64,000 nt of DNA from Trebonia sp050013875 (lineage in GTDB: Bacteria; Actinomycetota; Actinomycetes; Streptosporangiales; Streptosporangiaceae), in the NCBI GenBank assembly GCA_050013875.1, contig JBEKEK010000002.1, positions 74,823 through 138,822 on the forward strand, given 5' to 3'. The position numbers were made by a program, and so were the translations under genes. This document shows, piece by piece, positions 8,421 through 17,170 of the stretch (its first letter is position 1; every line of letters starts with the position of its first letter). Under the pieces are notes generated by a model, which saw only the letters and a list, made by a program, of their open reading frames with translations, did no database searches and was not told where the DNA came from.

Positions 8421-10619
8421 TCAGGACTCCGGGACCAGCTGGAATGTCTGAGCTGGGTCACCAGCGGTGCAGGCCCATTGCTGGAGTTGCGTGCCGTTGG
8501 CGGTCGAGCGGTTGGTGACGTCCAGGCATTCATTGCCGCTGTTGCGGGCGGTGAAGGTGTAACTGCCGTTTGATTGCGGCGTGGGCAGCCACTGCTGGTT
8601 AGTGCCGCCGGTAGCGCTCCACAGCTGGATGGGGGTGCCGTTGCCGGTGGCGGACGTCCCGCCGGTGACGTCCCATGCCTCACTGGGGTTGTTGCGGGTG
8701 ACGACCTGGTAGTAGCCACCGCTGGTGGGCTGGAACTGCCACTCCTGGTTGGCGCTGCCGGCGTAGCAGGCCCACTGCTGCACGGCGGTGCCGTTGGAGG
8801 TGCTGCCGTTGGTGTCGTCCACGCAGTCGCCGCTGTTGGTGTTGACGACCTCGTACCACGTGCTCGAGCTGATGCCGCCGCCGGAGGACGCCAGCGTGGT
8901 GACGGTCGCGGTATTGGAGGCCGCGGCGGTGTCACCCGCCGTGTCCGTGGCGGTGACGGTGTAGTTGTAGGTGGTCGAGGGGCTCAGGCCGGTGTCGGTA
9001 TAGCTGGTCCCGGTGGTGGTGGCGACCTGGGTGCCGTTGCGGTCGATGTCATAGGTGATAGTTCCCGACCCGCCGGTCGAGGCGCCCCAGTTCAGCGTGG
9101 TGCCGGTGCTGGTGGTGCTCGATGCGGTCAGGTTGGACGGGGCGCTCAGCGAGCCGCCGGTGCTGGTGGAGCCGGGGGTCCAGGTGAACGTGGCGACGGC
9201 CCCGGCGGGCAGGGTGTAGTTGAAGTACTGGCCGTTCTCATCCACCCCGAAGGTGTTCGCGCTCGAGGTGTTCGAGTTCAGCACGACCAGCGCGTCGGTG
9301 CCGCCGGGGTTCTGGAAGGCGACGTCCTCGATGTTGCCGGAGCCGAAGGTGTTGGAGCCGATGCGCACCGCGCCGGGTTTCACGAACTTGCTGACCTGGC
9401 CGAGGCTGTAGTACTCGGCGTTGTACGTCGCGGTGTCGGCGGAGTTGTTGACGGTGACCAGCGCGGTGCAGGTGGTGCAGTTCATGCTCGGCCCGCCGCT
9501 GGGGTTCAGCGCCATGTTCCAGGTGACGACGGACTTGCTGTAGTTGCGGATCCCGTCGACGACCAGGTTCTCCAGCTCCCAGTCGAGCGTGTCGGCGAAG
9601 GTGTCCGACACCGGGGACGACTGCGATCCGGAACACTCGGTCTCGTAGGTCCCGTACGACGGGTACAGCGCCTCGACCGTGGACTGCGCGCTCGGGTCCC
9701 CGGAGTAACAGTGCCAGGCGGTGCCGGTCACGTACTGCGCGGCCGAGGAGTCGCCGAGGATGGTCTCCGGGAAGCTCGGGTCGTTCCAGTTGTGGTCGTA
9801 TCCCAGGATCCCGGTTTTCAGCCCGGCCGCCTTGATCGCCGGCCCGAGGTTGTCCGCGATGAAGTTCGCCTCCTGAGTGGAGGTGAACGTCGAGCCCGGG
9901 TAGTTCGAAGGCGAGTACTCCGGCTCGTTCTGCGCCGTGATCAGCGAGACCGGTACCCCGGCCGCGTCGTAGGCCTGGATGAACTTGACCAGGTAGTTGG
10001 CGAAGACCTGGTAGTCGGCGGTGTTGAGGGTGCCGCCGATCATCGAGCCGCTGGTCTTCATCCAGCCGGGCGGGCTCCACGGCGTGGCCATGATCGTGGT
10101 ACTCGGGTTGAGGCTGAGCGCCTGCTGCAGTATCGGGATGATGTAGGCCTGATCGTGGGCGATGGAGAAGTCGGCCAGCGTCGGGTCGGTCTGCCCGGCG
10201 GGCAGGTCGTCATAGCTGAACAGCGACGTCGAGAAGTCAGACGCCCCGATCGGCTGCCGCAGGAAGTCCAGGCCGATCCCCTGGTTCGGGTCGAACAGCT
10301 TGGTCATGATCTGGTTGCGCAGCGGGGAGCCGTAGACCAGCGACGCCGAGGAGTCGGTGAATGAGGCGCCGAAGCCGGTCATGGTCTGGTAGGTGGTCAA
10401 GGGGTTGACGGTGATGACCTGGCTCTGCGAGCTGGACCCGGAGGCGAACGACGCTCCAGTCTGCGGGGCGAGCAGCTGGCTCTGGTTGGTCGTGGTCTCC
10501 CAGACCGAAACGGCCGGCCCGGATGCGGCGTGCGCCGCGCCGGCACTCATCCCGGTGAGCCCCGCGGTGATGAGTGCCGCCACGCCCAGCGATGCCGTCA
10601 TTCTCTTGGTGCGAGACAT
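8421..10619 (-). CDS. Secreted GH30 glycosidase with FN3 and ricin-type lectin domains
   Basis: This 732-residue protein begins with a signal peptide (to about residue 32, AHAAS). A GH30 barrel follows, with acid/base Glu232 in TAQNEPEY and nucleophile Glu328 in ETECSGS. After the GH30 beta-sandwich there is a fibronectin type III domain (about 490-585). The C-terminal ricin B/CBM13 lectin domain (about 590-732) has repeated QxW-type elements such as NQEWQF and NQQWLP. Catalytic and exported roles match the neighbouring GH30, but the binding module differs. This suggests tandem duplication with domain exchange. The start has AAGGAGG close to the ATG. It faces the LacI gene across a repeat-bearing promoter. 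Confidence 0.9.
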   Translation of the reverse strand: MSRTKRMTASLGVAALITAGLTGMSAGAAHAASGPAVSVWETTTNQSQLLAPQTGASFASGSSSQSQVITVNPLTTYQTMTGFGASFTDSSASLVYGSPLRNQIMTKLFDPNQGIGLDFLRQPIGASDFSTSLFSYDDLPAGQTDPTLADFSIAHDQAYIIPILQQALSLNPSTTIMATPWSPPGWMKTSGSMIGGTLNTADYQVFANYLVKFIQAYDAAGVPVSLITAQNEPEYSPSNYPGSTFTSTQEANFIADNLGPAIKAAGLKTGILGYDHNWNDPSFPETILGDSSAAQYVTGTAWHCYSGDPSAQSTVEALYPSYGTYETECSGSQSSPVSDTFADTLDWELENLVVDGIRNYSKSVVTWNMALNPSGGPSMNCTTCTALVTVNNSADTATYNAEYYSLGQVSKFVKPGAVRIGSNTFGSGNIEDVAFQNPGGTDALVVLNSNTSSANTFGVDENGQYFNYTLPAGAVATFTWTPGSTSTGGSLSAPSNLTASSTTSTGTTLNWGASTGGSGTITYDIDRNGTQVATTTGTSYTDTGLSPSTTYNYTVTATDTAGDTAAASNTATVTTLASSGGGISSSTWYEVVNTNSGDCVDDTNGSTSNGTAVQQWACYAGSANQEWQFQPTSGGYYQVVTRNNPSEAWDVTGGTSATGNGTPIQLWSATGGTNQQWLPTPQSNGSYTFTARNSGNECLDVTNRSTANGTQLQQWACTAGDPAQTFQLVPES

Positions 10620-10640
10620 GGCCCTCCTTCAGAACCCAAC

Positions 10641-10697
10641 GATGAAACACTATGTAACGAATTGAAACACTTTGGATACGACGATGAAAGCATCGGG
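10641..10697. promoter_or_regulatory. Three phased GATGAAA-type repeats, likely LacI-family operator
   Basis: GATGAAACACT (10641), ATTGAAACACT (10661) and GATGAAAGCAT (10683) recur at 20- and 22-bp intervals, about two helical turns. The third is part of the palindrome CGATG-aaag-CATCG. They lie in the 170-bp divergent region between the GH30 gene and the LacI-family gene. Control of both promoters by that regulator is inferred. Confidence 0.5.
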
Positions 10698-10789
10698 AAA
10701 TAGGGCTGTCAATAGCCCAACTACTCGGCATGGCGGCCGTCAGGCGGGCAAGCTATGCTGCGGATTATGGAACACCCCTCTGTAACAAA

Positions 10790-11818
10790 ATGAGCCGGCC
10801 GTCCAGCCAGCGTGTTACTGTCCGGAACCTCGCCGCCGAGACAGGCGTATCCATTGCCACCGTTTCGCGCGTCCTTAATAACCAGGCGCATGTGGCCCCG
10901 CACACTCGCGAGCTGGTCCAGCGGGCGGTCGAACGGCTCAGCGCGCAGGCGCCCGGCCCGCAGACAGTCCCGGCTCGCGTCACACAGGGCGCCGTCTACC
11001 TGCGCTGCCCCTATCTGCTTACCGACTACTTCGGCCTCATCGTTTCGTCCATCGCCGAGACGCTGGAGCTGCACGGCAGGCCGCTGCTGCTCAACGCGGG
11101 AGAAGCCGCGCAGCAGGCGACCGTCCTGCCGGCACTCGCATCCCGGCCCGGCATTGGCGGCGCCATCATCGTGTTGCCGCCCGAGCCGAGCGAGCAGCTC
11201 GTCGACCTGCGGGCACGCGGGTTCCCCTTCGTCGTGGTGGATCCCCGCGCCCCGATGCCGCGCGACATCGCGGCCGTGTCGGCCGCGCACTTCGCCGGAG
11301 CCCGCAGCATCACCAGGCATCTGGTCGATCTGGGGCACCGGCGCATCGGCGTCCTCGCGGGACCGCACAACTGGCTCGCGAGTGATGCGCGCCTGGCCGG
11401 GCACGCGTCGGCGCTGGCGAATGTCGGTGTGCTGCCGGACCCCGGGCTGGTCCGTAGTGGCGAGCCGACCGCGCAGTTCGGCTACCACGCCGCCGGCGAA
11501 CTGCTTGACCTGCCTCAGCGCCCAACCGCGCTGATCGGGTTCAACGACAAGGTCGCCGTCGGTGCTCTGGCCGCGGCCGCCCAGCGTGGATTGCGCGTAC
11601 CAGAAGACCTCTCAGTCGCCGGCTTCGACGACATCGACCTAGCTCAGGCCACCCGTCCCCTGCTCACAACCGTGCGTCAGCCACTGCAGGAAATGGGCCG
11701 GCTCGCCGTCAGCCTTCTTATCAGGCTCATGGAGCGCCAGCGGCTCGACGCACTGCACGTCGAGTTGGCCACCGAACTGGTCGTGCGCGACTCGACCGGC
11801 CCGGCCCCGGCCCGATAG
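10790..11818 (+). CDS. LacI-family transcriptional regulator of the GH30 genes
   Basis: From the ATG at 10790 the protein has 342 residues. The LacI helix-turn-helix is at the N terminus (VRNLAAETGVSIATVSRVLNN), followed by the hinge. A periplasmic-binding-protein-like sugar-sensing core runs from about residue 60 and includes FNDKVAVGALAAA and VPEDLSVAGFDDIDLA. Divergent placement beside two secreted glycosidases implies that it represses them until a glucan-derived sugar is present. The effector is unknown. An in-frame ATG at 10730 would add 20 residues that do not belong to the LacI fold, so it is rejected. The gene ends 3 bp before the convergent Mo-hydroxylase gene. Confidence 0.9.
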   Translation: MSRPSSQRVTVRNLAAETGVSIATVSRVLNNQAHVAPHTRELVQRAVERLSAQAPGPQTVPARVTQGAVYLRCPYLLTDYFGLIVSSIAETLELHGRPLLLNAGEAAQQATVLPALASRPGIGGAIIVLPPEPSEQLVDLRARGFPFVVVDPRAPMPRDIAAVSAAHFAGARSITRHLVDLGHRRIGVLAGPHNWLASDARLAGHASALANVGVLPDPGLVRSGEPTAQFGYHAAGELLDLPQRPTALIGFNDKVAVGALAAAAQRGLRVPEDLSVAGFDDIDLAQATRPLLTTVRQPLQEMGRLAVSLLIRLMERQRLDALHVELATELVVRDSTGPAPAR

Positions 11819-11821
11819 ACA

Positions 11822-13969
11822 TCACGGTAAGGCTGGCATAGCGGCCACGACGTTCTCCTGGGTGAACGGCAGCGCGCGCACCCGCACCCCGAGCGCATCA
11901 CAGAGGGCGTTGCCGATGGCCGCCACCGTTGGGCCCTGCGCCGTCTCCCCCACGCCAAGAGCCGGGTTTCCGTTGCCCGGCAGCAGTTCGACGCCGACCG
12001 TCGGCACCTCGGAGAATCGCAGGATGGGATAGGTCTCCCAGGTATCGCTGGTCACGCCGTACCGGTCGAAGCGCACTTGCTCCTTCAGCGCCCAACTGGT
12101 GGCCTGGATCGCGCCGCCCTCGACCTGGTTCGCGGCACCGTCCGGGTTGATCACCAGGCCGGCGTCGACCGCGATGGTCAGCCGCCGGACCCGGATCTCG
12201 CTGACCGCCTCCACCTCGGCCACCACGGCGCAGTACGCGCTGGTGTTCTTGTAGCGGGCGAAGCCGATGCCGTGCCCTACGGAGTCGGCTGGTGACCAGC
12301 GATCCCAGCCGGAGCGCCTGGCGGCTGACTCGATCACGGCCCGCGCCCGCGGATCGCTCAGGCAGCCGAGCCGGTATTCGACCGGATCCCGGTCGGCCGC
12401 GAGGGCGAGCTCGTCCATGAACGATTCGGCCGCGAACACGTTGAGGAACGCGCCGAGCGAGCGCAGCGCGGACGTGCGCAGCGGCATGTCAAGCAGCCGG
12501 TGGTTGACCACCCGATAGGCCGGAAAGTCATAGTCCGGGACTGAATTGCGGCCCGCACCGCCGCCGCGCGCCATCGGCGGTTCCGCGGCCGCTTCCACTT
12601 CCTCGCCGCCCGCGCGGTGAGCGTTCGCGAGCAACGCGACCGACCGGGTCGAGCCGGGCCTGGTCGAGTGCCCGTTTCCCCATATCTCGTGATGCCAGGA
12701 CAGCACCTTCCCGGCCGCGTCTACGTCGGCGGCGACGCGCGCCACAGCCGCCGCGCCGAACGGCGCCCAGGTCAGTTCGTCGGACCGGCTCCAGACCACC
12801 TGGACGGGCCGCCCCGGCACGGCCATGGCGAGCAGGGCGGCGTCCAAGGCGACGTCGTCGGCGCCGTTGTGGCCGTAGCAGCCGGCACCCTCCGCGTGCG
12901 TGACCGTGACGGCGTCATCGGCGAGGCCAAGCGCGCGGGCGAGTTCTGCCCGCAACATATAAATGCCCTGGGTATGCGACCACACCATGAGCCTGCCGTC
13001 TTCTCCGCCGCTGAACACGGCGGTGGCAGTCGATGGCCCCATGGACGCGTGTGCCAGATACGGCCGGTGGTAGGTGGCCTCGGCCGAGGTCGCGATCTGC
13101 TCGCCGGCCGGGCCCGTGCCACGTTCGGCCAGCACGGTCGTCTCGGCCGGGGCCGAACGCAGGAAGGCCGGCAGGTCATCGGAGTCCGGCAGAGTCGGGC
13201 GCCGCTCCCAGGTGGCGTCGGAGCGCAGCCGGTCGGCAGCGCGCAGCACGACCTCTTCGCGCTCAGCGACCACGCCGAGGAAGCTGCCGTCCCGCACCAC
13301 CGTGAGCACGCCCGGCAGTGCGAGCGCCGCCGTCGTGTCGAGACCCGTGAGCGTCGCGCCGCGGGACGGCGGGCGGATTACCCGGCCGTAACACAGGCCG
13401 TCAGGCGACAGGTCATGCACGAACCGGGGTCGGCCCGTCAGCTTGTCAGGCAGGTCAAGCCTGGGCACGCTCGTGCCGACGACGCGGTAAGCGGACGAGG
13501 CCTTGGGCTGGTACTCGCCGCTGGCGTCCCGGTCGAGCAGCGCGTCGTCGGCGAGTTCCCAGTAGCTGGTGGACCGGCCGTCAGGTGCCAGGATCTGGCC
13601 GTCGGCCACGGTCAGCTTGCTCTCCGGCACGCCCAGGCTGGCTGCCGCGACGGCCAGGTAACGCCCCCTGGCCTCGGCGCAGACGAGGCGGATAGCGGCG
13701 CCGGAGTGCTGGATAGACAAGCTGCCCGCGGTGTAGCCCTCGTCGGGACTTACGCCGGTGACCGGGGATACCGTCCGTACCCGGGCGATGCTGATGTCCA
13801 GTTCCTCGGCGGCCACCTGGGACAGTGCGGTGAGCACGCCCTGCCCGAGCTCCACCTTTCCCGGCCGTATCTCGACAACACCCGACGGAAGCACCCGCAG
13901 CCAGTCACCAAGTCGCGGGTTCGCGGCTACCGAAGGCGGCAGCGCGACGGTCCGCATCGCCGGGTTCAC
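11822..13969 (-). CDS. Molybdenum hydroxylase large subunit (aldehyde/isoquinoline oxidoreductase type)
   Basis: The 715-residue protein belongs to the molybdopterin-cytosine-dinucleotide subunits of the xanthine oxidase family. It carries GKVELGQGV near the N terminus, a YRVVGTSVPRLDLPDKLTG linker, the Q-loop equivalent GAGCYGHNGADDV, and the catalytic Glu in VGETAQGP near the C terminus. It should hydroxylate an aldehyde or N-heterocycle with water as oxygen source. The substrate is unknown. No Tat signal is visible, so it is probably cytosolic. The GTG at 13969 overlaps the stop of the iron-sulfur subunit (GTGA), with an ATG at 13957 as alternative. No separate FAD subunit is encoded beside it. 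Confidence 0.85.
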   Translation of the reverse strand: MNPAMRTVALPPSVAANPRLGDWLRVLPSGVVEIRPGKVELGQGVLTALSQVAAEELDISIARVRTVSPVTGVSPDEGYTAGSLSIQHSGAAIRLVCAEARGRYLAVAAASLGVPESKLTVADGQILAPDGRSTSYWELADDALLDRDASGEYQPKASSAYRVVGTSVPRLDLPDKLTGRPRFVHDLSPDGLCYGRVIRPPSRGATLTGLDTTAALALPGVLTVVRDGSFLGVVAEREEVVLRAADRLRSDATWERRPTLPDSDDLPAFLRSAPAETTVLAERGTGPAGEQIATSAEATYHRPYLAHASMGPSTATAVFSGGEDGRLMVWSHTQGIYMLRAELARALGLADDAVTVTHAEGAGCYGHNGADDVALDAALLAMAVPGRPVQVVWSRSDELTWAPFGAAAVARVAADVDAAGKVLSWHHEIWGNGHSTRPGSTRSVALLANAHRAGGEEVEAAAEPPMARGGGAGRNSVPDYDFPAYRVVNHRLLDMPLRTSALRSLGAFLNVFAAESFMDELALAADRDPVEYRLGCLSDPRARAVIESAARRSGWDRWSPADSVGHGIGFARYKNTSAYCAVVAEVEAVSEIRVRRLTIAVDAGLVINPDGAANQVEGGAIQATSWALKEQVRFDRYGVTSDTWETYPILRFSEVPTVGVELLPGNGNPALGVGETAQGPTVAAIGNALCDALGVRVRALPFTQENVVAAMPALP

Positions 13970-14472
13970 GCCGCATCCCCCCGGCCCGCCCGCAGTTCGG
14001 CCGCGGCCGCGAGTACGGCGCGGACGATGCGGTTGTGCGCGCCGCACCGGCACAGGTTGCGGTCTAGGGCGGCGCGGACCTCCGCGTCGGAGGGATCATC
14101 GCTGCGCTTGAGCAACTCCACCGCCGCGATGGTCACGCCGGACATGCAATAGCCGCACTGGGCGGCCTGGCCCGCGACCAGCGCCTCGGTTACCGGATGC
14201 GGCCCGTCTGCGGTGCCGAGGCCCTCTACGGTGGTGATTTCCTTATCAAGCACGGCCCACAGCGGCGTGTCGCACGAGTAGGTCGCGCGGCCGTCGATCA
14301 GCACCATGCACGCCCCGCACAGGCCAATGCCGCAGCCGAACCGAGTTCCCTTCAGCCCCAGATGGTTCCGCAGGACGTACAGCAGCGCCGTGTCCTGTTC
14401 GGTACGCACTTGCCGCAGTTGCCCGTTCACGAGCACCGAAGCCGGCGAAGTGATCCGCCCGTCGTTAGTCAT
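13966..14472 (-). CDS. [2Fe-2S] small subunit of the molybdenum hydroxylase
   Basis: From the ATG at 14472 the protein has 168 residues, the usual size. All eight cluster cysteines are present. C47, C52, C55 and C67 form the plant-ferredoxin cluster (GCGIGLCGAC). C106, C109, C141 and C143 form the alpha-helical cluster (CGYC and CRCG). It passes electrons from the molybdenum centre to an acceptor. It is translationally coupled to the large subunit by a GTGA overlap. The upstream extension to 14610 has no family similarity and is rejected as coding. The gene upstream, 41 bp away on the same strand, is a haem/FNR membrane protein that could be the electron acceptor. Confidence 0.9.
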   Translation of the reverse strand: MTNDGRITSPASVLVNGQLRQVRTEQDTALLYVLRNHLGLKGTRFGCGIGLCGACMVLIDGRATYSCDTPLWAVLDKEITTVEGLGTADGPHPVTEALVAGQAAQCGYCMSGVTIAAVELLKRSDDPSDAEVRAALDRNLCRCGAHNRIVRAVLAAAAELRAGRGDAA

Positions 14473-14513
14473 CACCCACAGGTTATCGCGAACCGCCGGC
14501 CGCCCTCGGGCGG

Positions 14514-16175
14514 TCAGAAGTCGAAGGACTCGTGGTGGATGCGGCGGTGCGGGATGCCCGCGGCGCGCAGCGCTGTCACCGCGGTCTGGGTCATGCCGGC
14601 CGGCCCGCACACGTACGCCTCGTACCGGTGCAGCCCTGGGACGGTCCGCCGCAGGTGGTCCGCGTCGAGAGGGTCGTAGCCGAGTTCCTCGCGGGAGCCG
14701 ATCAGGTAGTGCAGCGCGGCCTGCCGGTCGCTTGCGATCGCGTTAAGTTCGCGGCTGAACACGACGTCGCGGGGGTGGCTGGCCCGGTAGAGGAGCGTGA
14801 CGCCGCTCGACATCCCCTTCGGCAGCGCGGCGAACATCGCCCGGATCGGGGTGATGCCGACCCCGCCGGCGATGAACAGCACCCGCCGGCCGGTCAGCAA
14901 CGGGGTGAACGCGCCGTACGGGCCCTCGGCGATGATCCGGGTGCCCGGCTTCAGGCTGGCCAGGGAGCCGCTGTGGTCGCCGCGGGCCTTGACGGTGACC
15001 CGCATCAGATCAGGCCGTGGCATCGCCGACAGCGAGTAGGGGTGGGACTGCCACCACAGCTCCTTGGTGAGGAACCGCCAGCGGAAGAACTGACCAGGCT
15101 CGGCCCGCAGCAGGTCGAAGTCCCGGCCCGAGATCAGCACCGACACGATCCCGCGCGCCTCCGGCCGGACCGCCTGCACGGTGAAGCGGTGCCGGGCCGC
15201 GCTCCGCAGCGGGATGATGACCCGGTACCACAACAGCAGCACGCCGACCGCCACATACAAGGACGACCAGGCCACCCGGGCTGCCAGGCTCGAGCAGAAC
15301 GCGGGGCCGACGGCGAACTGGTGGCTGAACGCCAGCGCGATCGCCAGGTAGGTGCACAGATGCGTGTAGTACCAGGTCTCGTAGGACAGCCGGCGGCGGG
15401 CGGCCCGGGCGGAGAACGCGGCGACGCCAAGCAGCAGGAACCAGGCGACCGTCGCCATCAGCACGTCGGTGACGGTCGTCAGCAGCGAGACAGCCTCGCT
15501 GGTCACCTTCTCGTGCGCGGTGACCGAGTAGCCCCAGACGATGAACACAACGTGCCCGGTGACCACGGTGATGACATACCGGCCGCCCATGGCATGCCAG
15601 CGGGCCAGCCGGTCGGTGCCGATGCTCTTCTCCAGTGGCGGCAGCCTGGCCATCAGCGCCACCAGGACGACGACCCCGTACCCGGCGAGCAGGCCGAGAA
15701 CGTCGCCCGCGGCGGTGAGCAGGTCACCGGTGCCCGTTATCGGCGGGGTGCTATGCCACCACAGGGCGATAACCGCCATCACGCCCAGGCCAATGACCGA
15801 CAGCACCAGGCCGGGCAGGACCAGCCGGGCAGTGCCACCGGTCGGCGCGAGCGGCTTGGCCGACGCAGCCGGACGAGGTCGAGTGCCGGGGGTCGGCAAC
15901 GGCCCGGACGGATGGCGCGATCGCGGGCCGGCCGGGAAGGGTCCCGCAGGCGGGTTCGGCCATGCGGGCGGCACCGAGGGCTGCGGACCAGACGGATGAT
16001 CCGGCCAGGTCCCCTGCCGGGGCAGCACTGTGTCCTGAACGGCCGCCCGCGCTCCCGGCGGCCGGCTGGGACCTGCCGGATACCAGCCGCCCGGATACCG
16101 GCCGCCCGGATACCGGCCGCCCGGATACCGGCCGCCCGGATACCGGCCGCCCGGATAACCCGCTGGGGTAGCCAT
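14514..16175 (-). CDS. Membrane ferric reductase-like protein with FNR (FAD/NAD) module
   Basis: This 553-residue protein starts with a Pro/Gly-rich cytosolic region containing five PGGRY-type repeats (residues about 8-31). A ferric-reductase-like membrane domain (about 115-335) carries spaced haem-ligand His residues, for example GHVVFIVWGYS, HLCTYL and SHQF. A ferredoxin-NADP reductase module follows: an FAD site near HPYSLSAMP, GGVGITPIRAMF for the nucleotide, and a C-terminal VCGPAGM. It should move electrons between NAD(P)H, FAD and haem b in the membrane. Its place directly upstream of a Mo-hydroxylase lacking its FAD subunit suggests a redox partnership. SD AAGGG precedes the ATG. Confidence 0.85.
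   Translation of the reverse strand: MATPAGYPGGRYPGGRYPGGRYPGGRYPGGWYPAGPSRPPGARAAVQDTVLPRQGTWPDHPSGPQPSVPPAWPNPPAGPFPAGPRSRHPSGPLPTPGTRPRPAASAKPLAPTGGTARLVLPGLVLSVIGLGVMAVIALWWHSTPPITGTGDLLTAAGDVLGLLAGYGVVVLVALMARLPPLEKSIGTDRLARWHAMGGRYVITVVTGHVVFIVWGYSVTAHEKVTSEAVSLLTTVTDVLMATVAWFLLLGVAAFSARAARRRLSYETWYYTHLCTYLAIALAFSHQFAVGPAFCSSLAARVAWSSLYVAVGVLLLWYRVIIPLRSAARHRFTVQAVRPEARGIVSVLISGRDFDLLRAEPGQFFRWRFLTKELWWQSHPYSLSAMPRPDLMRVTVKARGDHSGSLASLKPGTRIIAEGPYGAFTPLLTGRRVLFIAGGVGITPIRAMFAALPKGMSSGVTLLYRASHPRDVVFSRELNAIASDRQAALHYLIGSREELGYDPLDADHLRRTVPGLHRYEAYVCGPAGMTQTAVTALRAAGIPHRRIHHESFDF
16079..16158. repeat. 15-bp in-frame tandem repeat in the FNR-type gene
   Basis: The unit ccggataccggccgc is repeated about five times head to tail with almost no divergence. 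It encodes PGGRY repeats in the N-terminal tail. Confidence 0.85.
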
Positions 16176-16321
16176 AGCGTTCCCTTCTGATCAGACGAGG
16201 ACGGAAGTGTCGGTCGGCAGGCGCCCAGGCGATCGGGACCCCGACTCCTTACGATTCCTTGGTACGTACGCGGACCTAGCGGGGTTCGCTGTCGCGGCAG
16301 CACGTAATCCGCAGCTAAGAA

Positions 16322-17155
16322 ATGACGGCGTTGGGCCTGGCGTCGGCGCGGTGGCGGCTGGCCGTCCACGGGAAGACCGGCGACGATGATCTTGTGGACT
16401 ATGACGCACGGATGTACGCCGTCTATGAGGCAGGCCGGGCACTGCCCGAGTACGCGATCGCTAACTGGATAAGCGTCTTCGCCAGGTTCGCTCCGCAGAG
16501 CCGGCCTCTGACCGTGCTGGACCTCGGCTCAGGCACCGGCCGCTTCAGCGCGGCCCTGGCCGGGGAATTCGGCGGCCCGGTGCACGCGGTGGAGCCGTCC
16601 GCGAAGATGCGCGGCGCCGCGATGGCACGGCACGCCCACCCAGCGGTGACCGTCCTCGCTGGTGCCGCCGAGCGGATCCCGCTTCCCGGCAGTAGCTGTG
16701 ACCTGGCCCTGCTGTTCCTGTCGTGGCACCACGTCGCAGACCCCGAACGGGGCGCCGCTGAGCTCGCGCGTGTCGTCCGGCCTGGCGGGACCGTGCTCCT
16801 GCGCGGCGCCTTCTGCGACCGTCTCCCCGACCTAGGCTGGCACCGCTTCTTTCCCGAGGCGCGGGCCGCCGGGCAGCGGCTCCTCCCCCCGCTCGCCGCC
16901 ACGACGGCGACGTTCGCGCGCGCCGGGTTCGACGAGACCGCCCTGGAAAGGGTCACGCTGTGCAGGATGGAGCCGATGATCGACTGGGCCAACCGGCTGC
17001 GGCAGCGCGCGATATCGACGTTCGAGCCCCTCACCGCCGTGCAGACCGCTGCCGGCTTCGCCCGCCTCGACGCCGAGGTCGCGGCCAACCGCGGCCAGGT
17101 CGACGTAACCGAGGGCGCCGACCTCCTCGTGCTACGCCGCCGGAACGCGCCCTAG
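16322..17155 (+). CDS. Class I SAM-dependent methyltransferase
   Basis: The 277-residue protein shows the Methyltransf_11 pattern. Motif I is VLDLGSGTGRFS (about residue 65), an acidic VEPS follows, then LLFLSWHHVADP and the post-motif LARVVRPGGTVLLRG. It should transfer a methyl group from S-adenosylmethionine to an unidentified small molecule. The first 30 residues before MYAVYEAGRAL match the family poorly, so a shorter start is possible. It stands alone between the FNR gene and the convergent acyl-CoA dehydrogenase. No operon partner suggests a substrate. Confidence 0.8.
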   Translation: MTALGLASARWRLAVHGKTGDDDLVDYDARMYAVYEAGRALPEYAIANWISVFARFAPQSRPLTVLDLGSGTGRFSAALAGEFGGPVHAVEPSAKMRGAAMARHAHPAVTVLAGAAERIPLPGSSCDLALLFLSWHHVADPERGAAELARVVRPGGTVLLRGAFCDRLPDLGWHRFFPEARAAGQRLLPPLAATTATFARAGFDETALERVTLCRMEPMIDWANRLRQRAISTFEPLTAVQTAAGFARLDAEVAANRGQVDVTEGADLLVLRRRNAP

Positions 17156-17170
17156 CAGGTCAGGGCCCGA

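Noticed and set aside
14473..14610. N-terminal extension of the iron-sulfur subunit
   Set aside because: The extra 46 residues are Arg/Pro-rich, have no family match, and the ATG at 14472 gives the usual length.
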